DNA of 64,000 nt from DATCHW01 sp963806045. GTDB taxonomy: Bacteria > Bacteroidota > Ignavibacteria > Tepidaquicellales > Tepidaquicellaceae. The notes beneath the pieces were generated by a model that did no database searches, was not told where the DNA came from, and saw only the letters and a list, made by a program, of their open reading frames with translations. Below are positions 54,610-63,070 of the stretch, piece after piece (the first letter of the stretch is position 1; the number at the start of each line of letters is the position of its first letter). Position numbers and translations under genes: made by a program. The stretch covers positions 62,001-126,000 of the forward strand of contig CAWDWP010000001.1 in the NCBI GenBank assembly GCA_963806045.1. Reading direction: 5' to 3'.

Positions 54610-54880
54610 ACTCAAAATTAGTTTTTAATGATTTATGCCTTATGCTTTTAATCAAATCATCACTTAGTAAATTTATCAGAAGGGATTCAGGAAGAAGCTG
54701 TATTACGGTATGCCAGGGATATGTTTCAATAATTTTTTTAAATAGGGTTTCCCGGGTATAATGACCAAGTTTCTCCCTTTTCCCGATGAGTAATTCCAGA
54801 GCTTTATCTGCTTGAAAATTATAATCCCAGAAAAGACTTTTTAAAATTTCTACCTTATATTTCCTTCGAGAATTCTTCAA
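54578..54880 (-). CDS. small partner protein of the AbiEii-type gene (DUF6922-like)
   Basis: 100 residues, no internal Met, start probably TTG at 54880. EILKSLFWDYNFQADKALEL near the N-terminus and the helix IIETYPWHTVIQLLPESLLI resemble the short proteins that precede AbiEii nucleotidyltransferases ('..FWDVDF..'). Overlap with the toxin-like gene suggests translational coupling, as in toxin-antitoxin pairs. It has no recognised AbiEi winged helix, so calling it the antitoxin is only positional. Confidence 0.6.
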   Translation of the reverse strand: MKNSRRKYKVEILKSLFWDYNFQADKALELLIGKREKLGHYTRETLFKKIIETYPWHTVIQLLPESLLINLLSDDLIKSIRHKSLKTNFEYAKKRLQEPL

Positions 54881-55015
54881 TCGGTGTTTAGTTTAAAATA
54901 ATTTAATTAAAATTTTAAACACATTTTAGCACAAAATAAAACATTCAGGAATAAATTTCGTTCAAGCCCATCTTCGATCTGACCGTCACTCTTTAACATT
55001 TTGCAATAATAAAAA

Positions 55016-55041
55016 ACGGTCGGGAGGAAACTCCTGACCGT
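55016..55041. repeat. palindrome ACGGTCGGGAG-N10-CTCCTGACCGT
   Basis: Arms ACGGTCGGGAG (55016-55026) and CTCCTGACCGT (55031-55041) pair with one wobble around GAAA. The core matches the CAGGAG...CTCCTG palindromes at 26391 and 7326. It lies in the 272-base spacer downstream of the oxidoreductase operon, which otherwise contains AT-rich words and the CACGTTTGAC/CGTTTC-type spacer motif; no gene seen. Confidence 0.55.
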
Positions 55042-55152
55042 CAAACTAATTTTGTTTATTACTTCTTTCGTTTAACTTTTTATCTCTTACCAATAACGGT
55101 TCGCGTTTCCGTCTTCCGTTTCACATCTCACGTTTGACTTTTCTACTTTTCC

Positions 55153-55785
55153 TTACACTTCGACCATTACTTCCCTCATCAGTCTTTGTCCTGCTTCGAG
55201 GGCTTCACGGTTGAGCTTAAGAAGATGATGATATCTCTCGGGTAATACTTTCTTCAGTGCCTCGATTATGGAATCAAAACTCACTATCGGCTTCCTTTCC
55301 AGAAATGCTCCGAGAAGTATCATATTTGCAACCTTAGCATTGTTCATCTTATTCGCTTCATCTGCTGCAGGAATAGGATATATCTCTATATCTGTTCTCT
55401 CTGATGCATGCAATATATTCGTTGATTCATATATCATTATCCCGCCCGGCTTCACCTTTGCGTCAAATTTCTCCATCGACGGCTGGTTTAAGATAATTGC
55501 AGTATCAAATCTCGAGATTATAGGTGAACTGATTGTATCATCAGATACTATTGTTATGCAATTAGCTGTTCCACCCCTCATCTCCGGTCCGTATGATGGC
55601 ATCCAGGTCACTTCTTTACCTTCTACCATAGCTGCATATCCAAGTGTCTGCCCCATACTCAGAACTCCCTGTCCCCCAAATCCTGCTATTATTATCTCTT
55701 CCAGCATTCCTTTTCCTGCTTCTTTTGTTGTGTCTTTTTTCATTCCTGATTCCTTTTTCATATCTGTTACGTTTGCTTTTGACAT
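55153..55785 (-). CDS. 2-oxoacid:ferredoxin oxidoreductase, gamma subunit
   Basis: 210 residues. IIIAGFGGQGVLSMGQTLGY, WMPSYGPEMRGGTANCITIV, DTAIILNQPSMEKFDAKVKP and VANMILLGAFLERKPIVSFD are the gamma-subunit (POR_N-associated) core. An extra ~28-residue Lys-rich N-terminus precedes it; the Met at position 27 (GKGMLEEIII) is a possible later start. It is the last of four genes and begins six bases after the TPP subunit. Confidence 0.92.
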   Translation of the reverse strand: MSKANVTDMKKESGMKKDTTKEAGKGMLEEIIIAGFGGQGVLSMGQTLGYAAMVEGKEVTWMPSYGPEMRGGTANCITIVSDDTISSPIISRFDTAIILNQPSMEKFDAKVKPGGIMIYESTNILHASERTDIEIYPIPAADEANKMNNAKVANMILLGAFLERKPIVSFDSIIEALKKVLPERYHHLLKLNREALEAGQRLMREVMVEV

Positions 55786-55791
55786 ATTGTT

Positions 55792-56673
55792 TTATACAAC
55801 CTCCGCTTCTTTTGACTCAAGTCCTTTTAAGTCTTCTCTTGAAGGTAGTTTAACATCTCCAAGCGGAAAGTATTTTATCATCTCATCCGTTATGAAATCA
55901 TTCGTCTGAAGCGGTGTCATCTTCCAGTTTGAAGGACAATTTGATATTACTTCTACAAAACTTGTCCCTTTGCCAAGTTTCTGGTATTTGAACCCGTTCA
56001 TTATTGCTTTCTTTAATTTTCTTACGTTTCCTGCTGTGTGAACTGATTGCCTGGTTACATAAAATGCTCCCGGAAGATTAGATATAAGTTCACTCATCTT
56101 CATAGGATATCCTACTTTTGTTACATCTCTTCCGTATGGCGAGGTGGTTGTCTTCATATTGGGCAGTGTTGTCGGTGCCATCTGTCCGCTTGTCATTCCA
56201 TAGACTGCATTGTTGATGAAGATAATGAGTATGTTTTCTCCCCTGTTTATTGCATGTATCGTTTCTGCCGTTCCGATTGCAGCCAGGTCTCCGTCTCCCT
56301 GGTATGTGAAGACATATTTATCCGGTAATACTCTCTTTACTCCTGTTGCTGCCGCACAGGCTCTTCCGTGTGCCGCTTCCTGCATGTCAAAATCAAGATA
56401 GTCATATGCAAATACAGCACATCCCACAGGCGCTACACCTATTACCTTATCCTGTATTCCCATCTCCTGTATCACTTCGGCAAGTATCTTATGCACTGTG
56501 CTGTGTCCGCAGCCCGGGCAGTAATGGAATCTCGTCTCTGTGAGTGTGTATGGCCTTTCGTATACCTTTATCCAGTCTTCCTGGTCTGTTTCTTTTTCAC
56601 ATTCCGATAATATTACTTCGTCGTCTGTCTTTACATCCGAGCCGAGTATATTGTTTATTTCTTTATTACTCAT
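55792..56673 (-). CDS. 2-oxoacid:ferredoxin oxidoreductase, TPP-binding beta subunit
   Basis: 293 residues. Cys in YCPGCGHSTVHKILAEV, thiamine-diphosphate motif GDGDLAAIGTAETIHAINRG followed by FINNAVYGMTSGQMAPTT, as in KorB/VorA. Decarboxylates the 2-oxoacid and passes electrons to ferredoxin via the small Fe-S subunit. A 162-base spacer with low-complexity CATTAATCATTACTCATT words separates it from the alpha subunit. Confidence 0.94.
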   Translation of the reverse strand: MSNKEINNILGSDVKTDDEVILSECEKETDQEDWIKVYERPYTLTETRFHYCPGCGHSTVHKILAEVIQEMGIQDKVIGVAPVGCAVFAYDYLDFDMQEAAHGRACAAATGVKRVLPDKYVFTYQGDGDLAAIGTAETIHAINRGENILIIFINNAVYGMTSGQMAPTTLPNMKTTTSPYGRDVTKVGYPMKMSELISNLPGAFYVTRQSVHTAGNVRKLKKAIMNGFKYQKLGKGTSFVEVISNCPSNWKMTPLQTNDFITDEMIKYFPLGDVKLPSREDLKGLESKEAEVV

Positions 56674-56835
56674 AAATAATTTTTAAGTTAAAAAGTTTAA
56701 ACGTTCAAAAATTAAAATGTTTTTATTTTTATGTCTTTTTGTATCTATCATACTTTTCTAATATTCTTTATTCCTCTAATTATACATTGTCTCTTTACTC
56801 ATTATTCATTAATCATTACTCATTAATCATTGTTC

Positions 56836-57903
56836 TTACCATTTTGCTATGCATTTCTCAAGGTTCTCTTCCACTTCATCCGGTGAAGGTATGATTCCGC
56901 CCATCCTGCCATAGTGTTCTACGGGTACTTTACCGTTTACGGCTAGTCTTACGTCTTCTATCATCTGTCCTGCATTTAGCTCTACAGCCAGGATTCCTTT
57001 TAACTGGTCTGCGAGTTCGTTTAACCTGTTATATGGATATGGATATAATGTTATCGGTCTTAGTAATCCTACTTTTATTCCTTTTTCTCTTGCGAGTATC
57101 ACTACTTTATGGCTTATCCTCGCTGATAGTCCGTATGCAACTATTAAATATTCTGCATCTTTTGTCTCTATTTCTTCAAATCTGACTTCGTTCCTGCATA
57201 TCTGCTCATATTTCTCATTTAGTTTCAGGTTCACCTGTTCCATCTTCTCAGGCTGTATGAACAGCGATGTTATTATGTTCCTGCTTCTGTCGGTTGTCTT
57301 GCCTACGGTTGCCCAGGGTTTTTCCACTTTCTTTACTGTTCTGCCTTTTGTGAATACTACTTTTTCCATCATCTGTCCTATTGCTCCGTCGGAAAGCATC
57401 ATTACGGGATTTCTGTATTTGTCTGCAAGTTCAAATCCCAAAAATACAAAGTCTGCCATTTCCTGTACCGAGGCAGGGGCTAATACTATCAGGTGATAGT
57501 CTCCGTGTCCGCCTCCCTTGGTTGCCTGAAAATAGTCCCCTTGCGATGGCTGTATTGTTCCAAGTCCCGGTCCGCCTCTGTTCACGTTGACAATTAAACA
57601 GGGAAGTTGTGCTGAGGCTATATATGATATGCCTTCCTGCATTAAGCTTATTCCGGGTGATGAGGATGATGTCCATACTCTCGCTCCTGCTGCCGCTGCT
57701 CCGTATACCATGTTAATTGCCGATACTTCGCTTTCTGCCTGAAGATAAATCCCGTGTCTGTCCGGCATTTCACGAGCAAGGTATTCGAGCACTTCTGACT
57801 GAGGTGTGATAGGATAGCCAAAGTATGCATCGCATTTTGCCTGTATCGCCGCTTCTGCCATCGCTTCGTTGCCTTTCATTAGTCTGATATCTTTTTCTTC
57901 CAT
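56836..57903 (-). CDS. vorB: 2-oxoacid:ferredoxin oxidoreductase, alpha subunit (VorB type)
   Basis: 355 residues. KGNEAMAEAAIQAKCDAYFG, YPITPQSEVLEYLAREMPDR, ARVWTSSSSPGISLMQEGIS, VNVNRGGPGLGTIQPSQGDY and the ending VEHYGRMGGIIPSPDEVEE match the alpha subunit of 3-methyl-2-oxobutanoate (ketoisovalerate) oxidoreductase. 2-oxoglutarate enzymes (KorA) are close relatives, so the substrate is uncertain between branched-chain acids and 2-oxoglutarate. Works anaerobically in either direction. Confidence 0.92.
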   Translation of the reverse strand: MEEKDIRLMKGNEAMAEAAIQAKCDAYFGYPITPQSEVLEYLAREMPDRHGIYLQAESEVSAINMVYGAAAAGARVWTSSSSPGISLMQEGISYIASAQLPCLIVNVNRGGPGLGTIQPSQGDYFQATKGGGHGDYHLIVLAPASVQEMADFVFLGFELADKYRNPVMMLSDGAIGQMMEKVVFTKGRTVKKVEKPWATVGKTTDRSRNIITSLFIQPEKMEQVNLKLNEKYEQICRNEVRFEEIETKDAEYLIVAYGLSARISHKVVILAREKGIKVGLLRPITLYPYPYNRLNELADQLKGILAVELNAGQMIEDVRLAVNGKVPVEHYGRMGGIIPSPDEVEENLEKCIAKW

Positions 57904-57956
57904 AAGGTTATATAAAAATTTTCGTTAAAATTAATTAATAAAATTTGAACCGATAA

Positions 57957-58301
57957 TTACTTCGGATTAACGCTTACATTATTGTTACCGTCAACATTGA
58001 TTGTCATAGACGATTTTACGTCAGAAATCTTAGCAAGCAATTCTTTCTTTTTTCCGGATGTTCTGTACACTTTAATCACACCGTCAGGGCATATTAAAGC
58101 ACAATTTTCACAACCGGTACAATTTTCCTGATTTATAAACACCGCATATCTGTAACCGAGGTTATTTATCTCTTTTGATAGCTTAATTGAATCTTCTTTA
58201 CAAGCCACGGTGCATAGTTCACACCCCTTGCATTTTTGAATATCAATCTCAATCTTGCCTTTTATTTTGCGGGGTTTCTTCGTTTCTGTTGCAGTTGTCA
58301 T
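57957..58301 (-). CDS. 2x[4Fe-4S] ferredoxin-type subunit of the 2-oxoacid oxidoreductase
   Basis: 114 residues with two cluster motifs: CKGCELCTVAC and CTGCENCALICP. The Lys-rich N-terminal part and a ~40-residue tail (KKKELLAKISDVKSSM) flank the ferredoxin core. It is first in the operon, 53 bases before vorB, and would carry electrons from the TPP subunit to ferredoxin. Confidence 0.93.
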   Translation of the reverse strand: MTTATETKKPRKIKGKIEIDIQKCKGCELCTVACKEDSIKLSKEINNLGYRYAVFINQENCTGCENCALICPDGVIKVYRTSGKKKELLAKISDVKSSMTINVDGNNNVSVNPK

Positions 58302-58499
58302 ATCTAAATTCTTTTAATATTAGGTAAGTTAAATAATTATAAAATTACCCAAAATTTTGATGAAATTAAAGGAAAAAGGGACAGGATTAACATGATTTTA
58401 CGACTGAATTTCAACGATTAATAGAACGGAATCAACAGAAAATGGAACGAACATACAAAAATAATATGTTATTACTTTACAAACTAAACCTGAAAAATT

Positions 58500-58889
58500 A
58501 TGGCACTCGTAAACAATGTAGTCGGATGGTTTGAAATTCCCGTTTCAAACATGGAACGTGCAATAAAATTCTATGAAACTGTCTTCGGTTATAAGCTAAA
58601 GCGGAATCAAATGGGACCTCTGGATATGGCCTGGTTTCCATGGACCGATGACAGGCCCGGCTCTGCCGGTTCTCTGGTTTATGATGAAGAGTTCTATAAA
58701 CCCTCGCAGGACGGGACTCTTGTATATTTCACTGCTCATTCGGGTGATTTGAAGGATGAACTCTCAAGAGTTGAACCTGCAGGCGGCAAAGTGATTCAGC
58801 CAAAGACACTAATCACCGAAGATGCCGGTTATATGGCTTTGTTTACTGATACTGAAGGCAACAGGGTTGCCCTTCATTCAAAAGGGTAA
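58500..58889 (+). CDS. VOC family protein (glyoxalase/bleomycin-resistance fold)
   Basis: 129 residues in two beta-alpha-beta-beta-beta units: VGWFEIPVSNMERAIKFYET, VFGYKLKRN, then VYFTAHSGDLKDELSRVEPA, GGKVIQPKT and YMALFTDTEGNRVALHSKG. The usual first metal His is absent (FEIPVSN), as in many non-enzymatic or differently acting members. Substrate unknown. Single gene, divergent from the oxidoreductase operon. Confidence 0.9.
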   Translation: MALVNNVVGWFEIPVSNMERAIKFYETVFGYKLKRNQMGPLDMAWFPWTDDRPGSAGSLVYDEEFYKPSQDGTLVYFTAHSGDLKDELSRVEPAGGKVIQPKTLITEDAGYMALFTDTEGNRVALHSKG

Positions 58890-59029
58890 CGGACTTTACT
58901 TTATAATAAAAAAATAATCCGGCAATTAAAAGTTCTTGCCAGAGGATTCACTATAACAGAGGGAGACTATCACCGAGAAACACAGAGGTTGAATGCAGAG
59001 GTTCGCCGAGAGAGAAGTATATTTCTCTC

Positions 59030-59164
59030 GTTCCTAAATTGTATTTAGGAACGCACTTGATTATGAAACTGAGTTTTTCTTAATCCATTTCATCAAGTTC
59101 CAGTATCCCCACACTTCAAACAAAGTTTGAATCCCAATTGTGTTCCCAAATGCAATTTGGGAAC
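59030..59164. repeat. cluster of three palindromic repeats
   Basis: In a 291-base gap between the VOC gene and the HMA chaperone: GTTCCTAAAT-TGT-ATTTAGGAAC (59030-59052), TTCAAAC-AAA-GTTTGAA (59115-59131) and GTTCCCAAAT-GCA-ATTTGGGAAC (59142-59164). The outer two are variants of one sequence with matched changes in both arms (CCTAAAT/ATTTAGG to CCCAAAT/ATTTGGG). That compensatory pattern indicates that the folded structure matters, as in REP elements. Confidence 0.7.
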
Positions 59165-59180
59165 AAGAACAAGAAAATAA

Positions 59181-59393
59181 TTAATTTACTTTCTCTGCCT
59201 TGTATCCGGCGTCGTTTATTATCTTTATCACGTCTTCTGATTTAAGAAGTGATGTTTCAACCGTCAGGATTTTCTGCGGGTTTTCTGTATCTACTTCCCA
59301 CTTTTCAATTCCATCTGCTTTATCAAGAAATGGTGTTACTTTTGCTATGCACCCGCCGCAGTTTATATTGGTTTTAAATTTTAAAGTTTCCAT
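59181..59393 (-). CDS. heavy-metal-associated (HMA) domain chaperone, CopZ-like
   Basis: 70-residue ferredoxin-like metal chaperone with the metal site NCGGC (Cys12 and Cys15 in INCGGCIAK), the strand EKWEVDTENPQKILTVETSL and the end IIKIINDAGYKAEKV. It lies 27 bases after copA on the same strand and probably delivers copper to it. Confidence 0.92.
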   Translation of the reverse strand: METLKFKTNINCGGCIAKVTPFLDKADGIEKWEVDTENPQKILTVETSLLKSEDVIKIINDAGYKAEKVN

Positions 59394-59420
59394 ATATTTA
59401 ATATTGTTATTTTAAAAGTA

Positions 59421-61654
59421 TTATTCAATCCCACTTATCTTTTTTGTTTTCAATCTCAAACTATTGCTTACAACAGAAACCGAACTAAAAGCCATTGCCG
59501 CACCGGCTATCATAGGATTCAGCATAAATCCCCAGATTGGATATAATAAACCTGCAGCTATCGGAATCCCGATGAGATTATAAATAAATGCCCAGAAAAG
59601 ATTTTGCTTTATAGTTCTTACTGTCAGACGGGAAAGCTCGATGGCTTCAGGTATAACAGGAGGTCTGATGATATTATCGCCATCTTAGCCGCATCAAGCG
59701 CTATATCGGAACCTTTACCCATTGCGATGCTTACATCTGCTGTCGCAAGTGCCTGTGAATCGTTAATTCCATCTCCGACCATTGCTACTATTTTACCTTC
59801 TTTCTGAAGTTGTTTTATAAATTCCGCTTTATCGACAGGCATTGCTTCCGCTTTAAAGTTTTTTATTCCCGTTTTCTTTGCAACAGCTTCGGCAGTTCTG
59901 TTATTATCCCCGGTAATCATATATACTTCGATGTTCTGGTTTATCAGGTTCTGCACTGCCTTTGCAGATGTTTCTTTTACCTTGTCTGCAATTGCAATCA
60001 TCGCAAGCAATTCTTTATTTCTCGCAAAATATATTATCGTCTTCGCTTCCGCCTGAAGTGTTTCAGCTTTTTCCAAATTCTCTTTGTCAAAGTTTACGGA
60101 AAGACTATCCATCATTCTTTTATTTCCAACGGAATAATTTATATTTTTCACTGATGCTGTTACACCTAATCCGGTCTTGCTTTCAAATGAATCAATTGCC
60201 GCAGGAATTATCTCATCTTTTTTCAAAACATATTTCACGGCTTCTGCAAGCGGATGTTCCGATTTGGATTCCATTGCAAGCAGAATCTGCTTTGCTTCTT
60301 TTTGTTCATCTTCAGATATTATCCATAAAATATCCGTTACTTCCGGTTTCCCTTCTGTTATGGTTCCTGTTTTATCAAGAATGATTGCATTTACTTTATG
60401 TGCGAGTTCGAGACTTTCGGCATCTTTTATCAGTATTCCTTTCGCGGCTCCTTTTCCTATTCCAACCATTATTGCAGTAGGTGTGGCAAGTCCGAGTGCG
60501 CACGGGCAGGCAATTACAAGCACCGTAACCATTGCAAGCAGTGCGTGAGTGAATGCATTATCGCCTCCGAACAGCATCCAGATAATGAAACTTAATATCG
60601 AAACGGCAATTACTACCGGTACAAATATTCCCGCAATTTTATCAACGAGTTTCTGAACGGGAGCTTTGCTTCCCTGTGCTTCCTGTACCATTTTTATAAT
60701 CTGTGCCAGCACTGTTTCGCCGCCGACTTTCTGAGCTGTCAGGTGAAAACTTCCTTTTTGATTTATTGTTCCTGCATAGACTTTATCGCCTTCGGTTTTT
60801 TCAACGGGTAATGACTCTCCCGTGATAGTGCTTTCATCAACGAATGAATCTCCGCTTTTGAGAATTCCGTCAACGGGAATTTTTTCTCCGGGTTTAACTA
60901 AAAGTGTATCTCCGGCTTTAACCTGCGAAACAGGAATCTCAATTTCAAATCCGTTTTCTTTTATTATCGTAACTGATTTTGGCTGTAAACCGATTAGTTT
61001 TTTAATTGCAGAGGATGTATTGGATTTTGCCCTATCCTCAAGAAGTTTTCCGATTAAAATAAAAGCAATCACTGCCGATGCCGCTTCGAAATATACGTGC
61101 GGATGAAGCCCGCGGCTGTGCCAGAATTCCGGATAGACAGTATTGAACACGCTAAAAAGAAATGCAATACCCGTGCTCAGAGCCACGAGCGTATCCATAT
61201 TTGCTTTAAAATGTTTTAACTGTTTGTAGGCGTTAATGAAAAACATCCTTCCAAACCAGAACACAACAGGTGCTGCAAGCACGAGCATTATCCAGTTTGC
61301 ATACGGAATATCCATAAAAAGCATTGAAATTAAAATCATGGGTATGGATATAATCACTGCCCACGTAGTTCTGAACTTAAGTTTCTTATAATTGCTCCTG
61401 TCAATTTCTTCTTTTTCCCCATCACCTTCTTTTTCATCAAGTAAAATATCATACCCGATTGATTGAATTGCCGTTTTAAATTCAGCCGGATTAGCAACTG
61501 CCGGCTCATATTCGACCATAGCTGTCGAGTTTGCATAATTTACAGAAGCATTCTTAACTCCTTTTTGTGACTTCAGCATGCTTTCCACGCTTACGGCGCA
61601 GGAGGCACAACTTAATCCTGTTACGGGATAACTATTTTTTATTGTCTTTTCCAT
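59421..61654 (-). CDS. copA: copper-translocating P-type ATPase CopA, one frameshift near the C-terminus
   Basis: Exports Cu+ across the inner membrane. ATG 61654 begins EKTIKNSYPVTGLSCASCAV with an HMA domain (Cys16, Cys19). Further on: TITGES, the ion-path motif ACPCALGLATPTA, phosphorylation site LDKTGTITEG, SEHPLAEAV and MVGDGINDSQAL. The frame as written stops at 59624, but adding a base at ~59653 continues IPEAIELSRLTVRTIKQNLF and NPMIAGAAMAFSSVSVVSNS to a stop at 59421, giving a normal ~744-residue enzyme. The 5' end is duplicated upstream (61819-62022). Confidence 0.93.
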
Positions 61655-61751
61655 TTCTAATTCTTCTTTATTCAAAAATAGCAATAAGCGAAGTCAAAAG
61701 TGTTATGATTTTTTAGAAAAAGTTTATAAGATTTACAGGCAAGGCTTTAAT

Positions 61752-61817
61752 TCAGACTTTATCCAGGGGCTTGCGTTTAATTTCCTTAATCAGCTTGAAG
61801 TGGCTCGGGGGCAAGCC
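61752..61817 (-). pseudogene. AraC C-terminal remnant (22 codons)
   Basis: On the minus strand GLPPSHFKLIKEIKRKPLDK-V ends in TGA at 61752-61754. It repeats the last residues of the AraC-type regulator at 62121-62681 (one Met to Leu change). Produced by the tandem duplication; it has no start of its own. Confidence 0.85.
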
Positions 61818-61848
61818 CTACCCGATTGATTGAATTGCTGTTTTAAAG

Positions 61849-62022
61849 TCAGCCGTGATTAGCTACCGAGGGTTCATATTCGACTATAGCTGTCGAGTTT
61901 GCATAATTGACAGAGGCATTCTTAACTCCTTTTTGTGCCTTCAGCATGCTTTCCACGCTTACGGCGCAGGAGGCACAGCTTAATCCTGTTACGGGATAAC
62001 TATTTTTTATTGTCTTTTCCAT
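61849..62022 (-). CDS. 57-residue free-standing HMA mini-protein, duplicate of the CopA N-terminus
   Basis: ATG 62022 opens EKTIKNSYPVTGLSCASCAV and stays open to a TGA at 61849, ending EYEPSVANHG. It keeps the whole metal site (Cys16, Cys19) and most of the HMA fold, differing from CopA residues 1-55 at three positions (Ser to Ala, Met to Ile, Ala to Ser) and in several silent sites; the last strand of the domain is cut off. It sits 98 bases after araC with the same upstream spacer as copA. It could act as an extra copper chaperone, or be an unexpressed relic. Confidence 0.55.
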   Translation of the reverse strand: MEKTIKNSYPVTGLSCASCAVSVESMLKAQKGVKNASVNYANSTAIVEYEPSVANHG

Positions 62023-62120
62023 TTCAAAATTCTTCTTTATTCAAAAATAGCAATAAGCGATTGCAAAAGTGTTATGATTTCTTAGAAATAGTTTATAAGA
62101 TTTACAGGCAAGACTTTAGT

Positions 62121-62681
62121 TCAGACTTTATCCAGAGGCTTGCGTTTAATTTCCTTAATCATTTTGAAGTGGCTCGGAGGCAAGCCTGTAACTTTTTTGA
62201 ACTGGCTGGAAAGATATGCCACACTGCTATACCCCATTTTATATGCAATTTCGCTTAGCGTCAGTTCATCATATACGAGCAGTTCCTTCACGCGTTCAAT
62301 TTTCTGGTGGATAAAATATTTTTCTATGGTTGTGCCCTCTGTATCGGAAAAGAGGTTGCTAAGATATGTATAATCTTTATGCAAATGGGATTCAATGTAT
62401 TCGGAAAGATTCACTTTAAGTTCTTCATCGGAATGGTGAACAAGATTTATTATCAGGGTTTTAATTCTTTCAATTATCTTGCTGTTATTGTCATCGATAA
62501 GTTCAAAGCCGAGCTGTCTTAGTTTCTCACCTACATTTTCTTTTTCGCTGATTGTAAGGTCTTCCAGAATTTCAGCTTCGCCCAGTATCACTGTCTGCGG
62601 AGTATAGCCAAGCTTGTCCAGTTCACTCCTCACGACCATAACACATCGGTCGCAAACCATATTTTTAATGTATAACGTCAT
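62121..62681 (-). CDS. AraC-family regulator with N-terminal metal-binding CxxC domain
   Basis: 186 residues. The N-terminal ~65 residues resemble an HMA domain: IKNMVCDRCVMVVRSELDKL with Cys10 and Cys13. The C-terminal ~100 residues are an AraC/XylS double HTH (KIERVKELLVYDELTLSEIA, YKMGYSSVAYLSSQFKKVTG, then LPPSHFK). Together with copA and the HMA chaperone downstream this suggests a copper-responsive activator that senses metal directly through CDRC. First gene of the cluster. Confidence 0.9.
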   Translation of the reverse strand: MTLYIKNMVCDRCVMVVRSELDKLGYTPQTVILGEAEILEDLTISEKENVGEKLRQLGFELIDDNNSKIIERIKTLIINLVHHSDEELKVNLSEYIESHLHKDYTYLSNLFSDTEGTTIEKYFIHQKIERVKELLVYDELTLSEIAYKMGYSSVAYLSSQFKKVTGLPPSHFKMIKEIKRKPLDKV

Positions 62682-62722
62682 ATAAATTATATAATCATTT
62701 ATAATACTTTCTCTTGATTAGA

Positions 62723-63070
62723 TTAATATTCCAGACCTTCAGAAAGACTTTTTTCGATTGACTTCCGTACAAACTGATTCAGAGAAAGATTTAATGACTT
62801 AGCGGAATGATAAGCTCTTGCATGAATATCAGGAGCTACTCTGATGTTAAAGCTCCCTTTAAAAGATTTATGCGGCTCTTTCTTATTAAGTTTGCATATA
62901 TCCAGATAATCATCTACAGCTTCGTGAAAAGCTTTGAGAAGTTGATCAACACTTTTCCCTTCAAAAGTAACGAGGTCATTTATACCCTCAATTTTTCCGA
63001 AAAATGTTTTATCGCTCTGACTAAACTGAAGCGAGCCAATGAACGATTTATAAGTTACTGTATTTTTCAT
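62723..63070 (-). CDS. hicB: HicB-family antitoxin
   Basis: 115 residues. The N-terminal partial RNase H-like fold is visible in SFIGSLQFSQSDKTFFGKIE, GINDLVTFEGKSVDQLLKAF and HEAVDDYLDIC. The C-terminal ribbon-helix-helix follows (KGSFNIRVAPDIHARAYHSA, KSLNLSLNQFVRKSIEKSL). Blocks HicA and represses the operon. It overlaps hicA by four bases, in the toxin-first order. Confidence 0.92.
   Translation of the reverse strand: MKNTVTYKSFIGSLQFSQSDKTFFGKIEGINDLVTFEGKSVDQLLKAFHEAVDDYLDICKLNKKEPHKSFKGSFNIRVAPDIHARAYHSAKSLNLSLNQFVRKSIEKSLSEGLEY

Larger units (their letters stand above)
61452..62186. repeat. 367-bp tandem duplication spanning the araC 3' end and copA 5' end
   Basis: Segments 61452-61817 and 61819-62186 are tandem copies with roughly nine-tenths identity by eye and a couple of one-base indels (offset grows from 367 to 369). 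Each copy contains the first ~67 codons of copA, the ~97-base promoter-side spacer and the last ~22 codons of the AraC-type gene. The junction is at 61817-61819 (GCAAGCC|CTACCCGATT). The right copy still forms part of the intact araC gene, the left copy part of intact copA. Confidence 0.9.
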
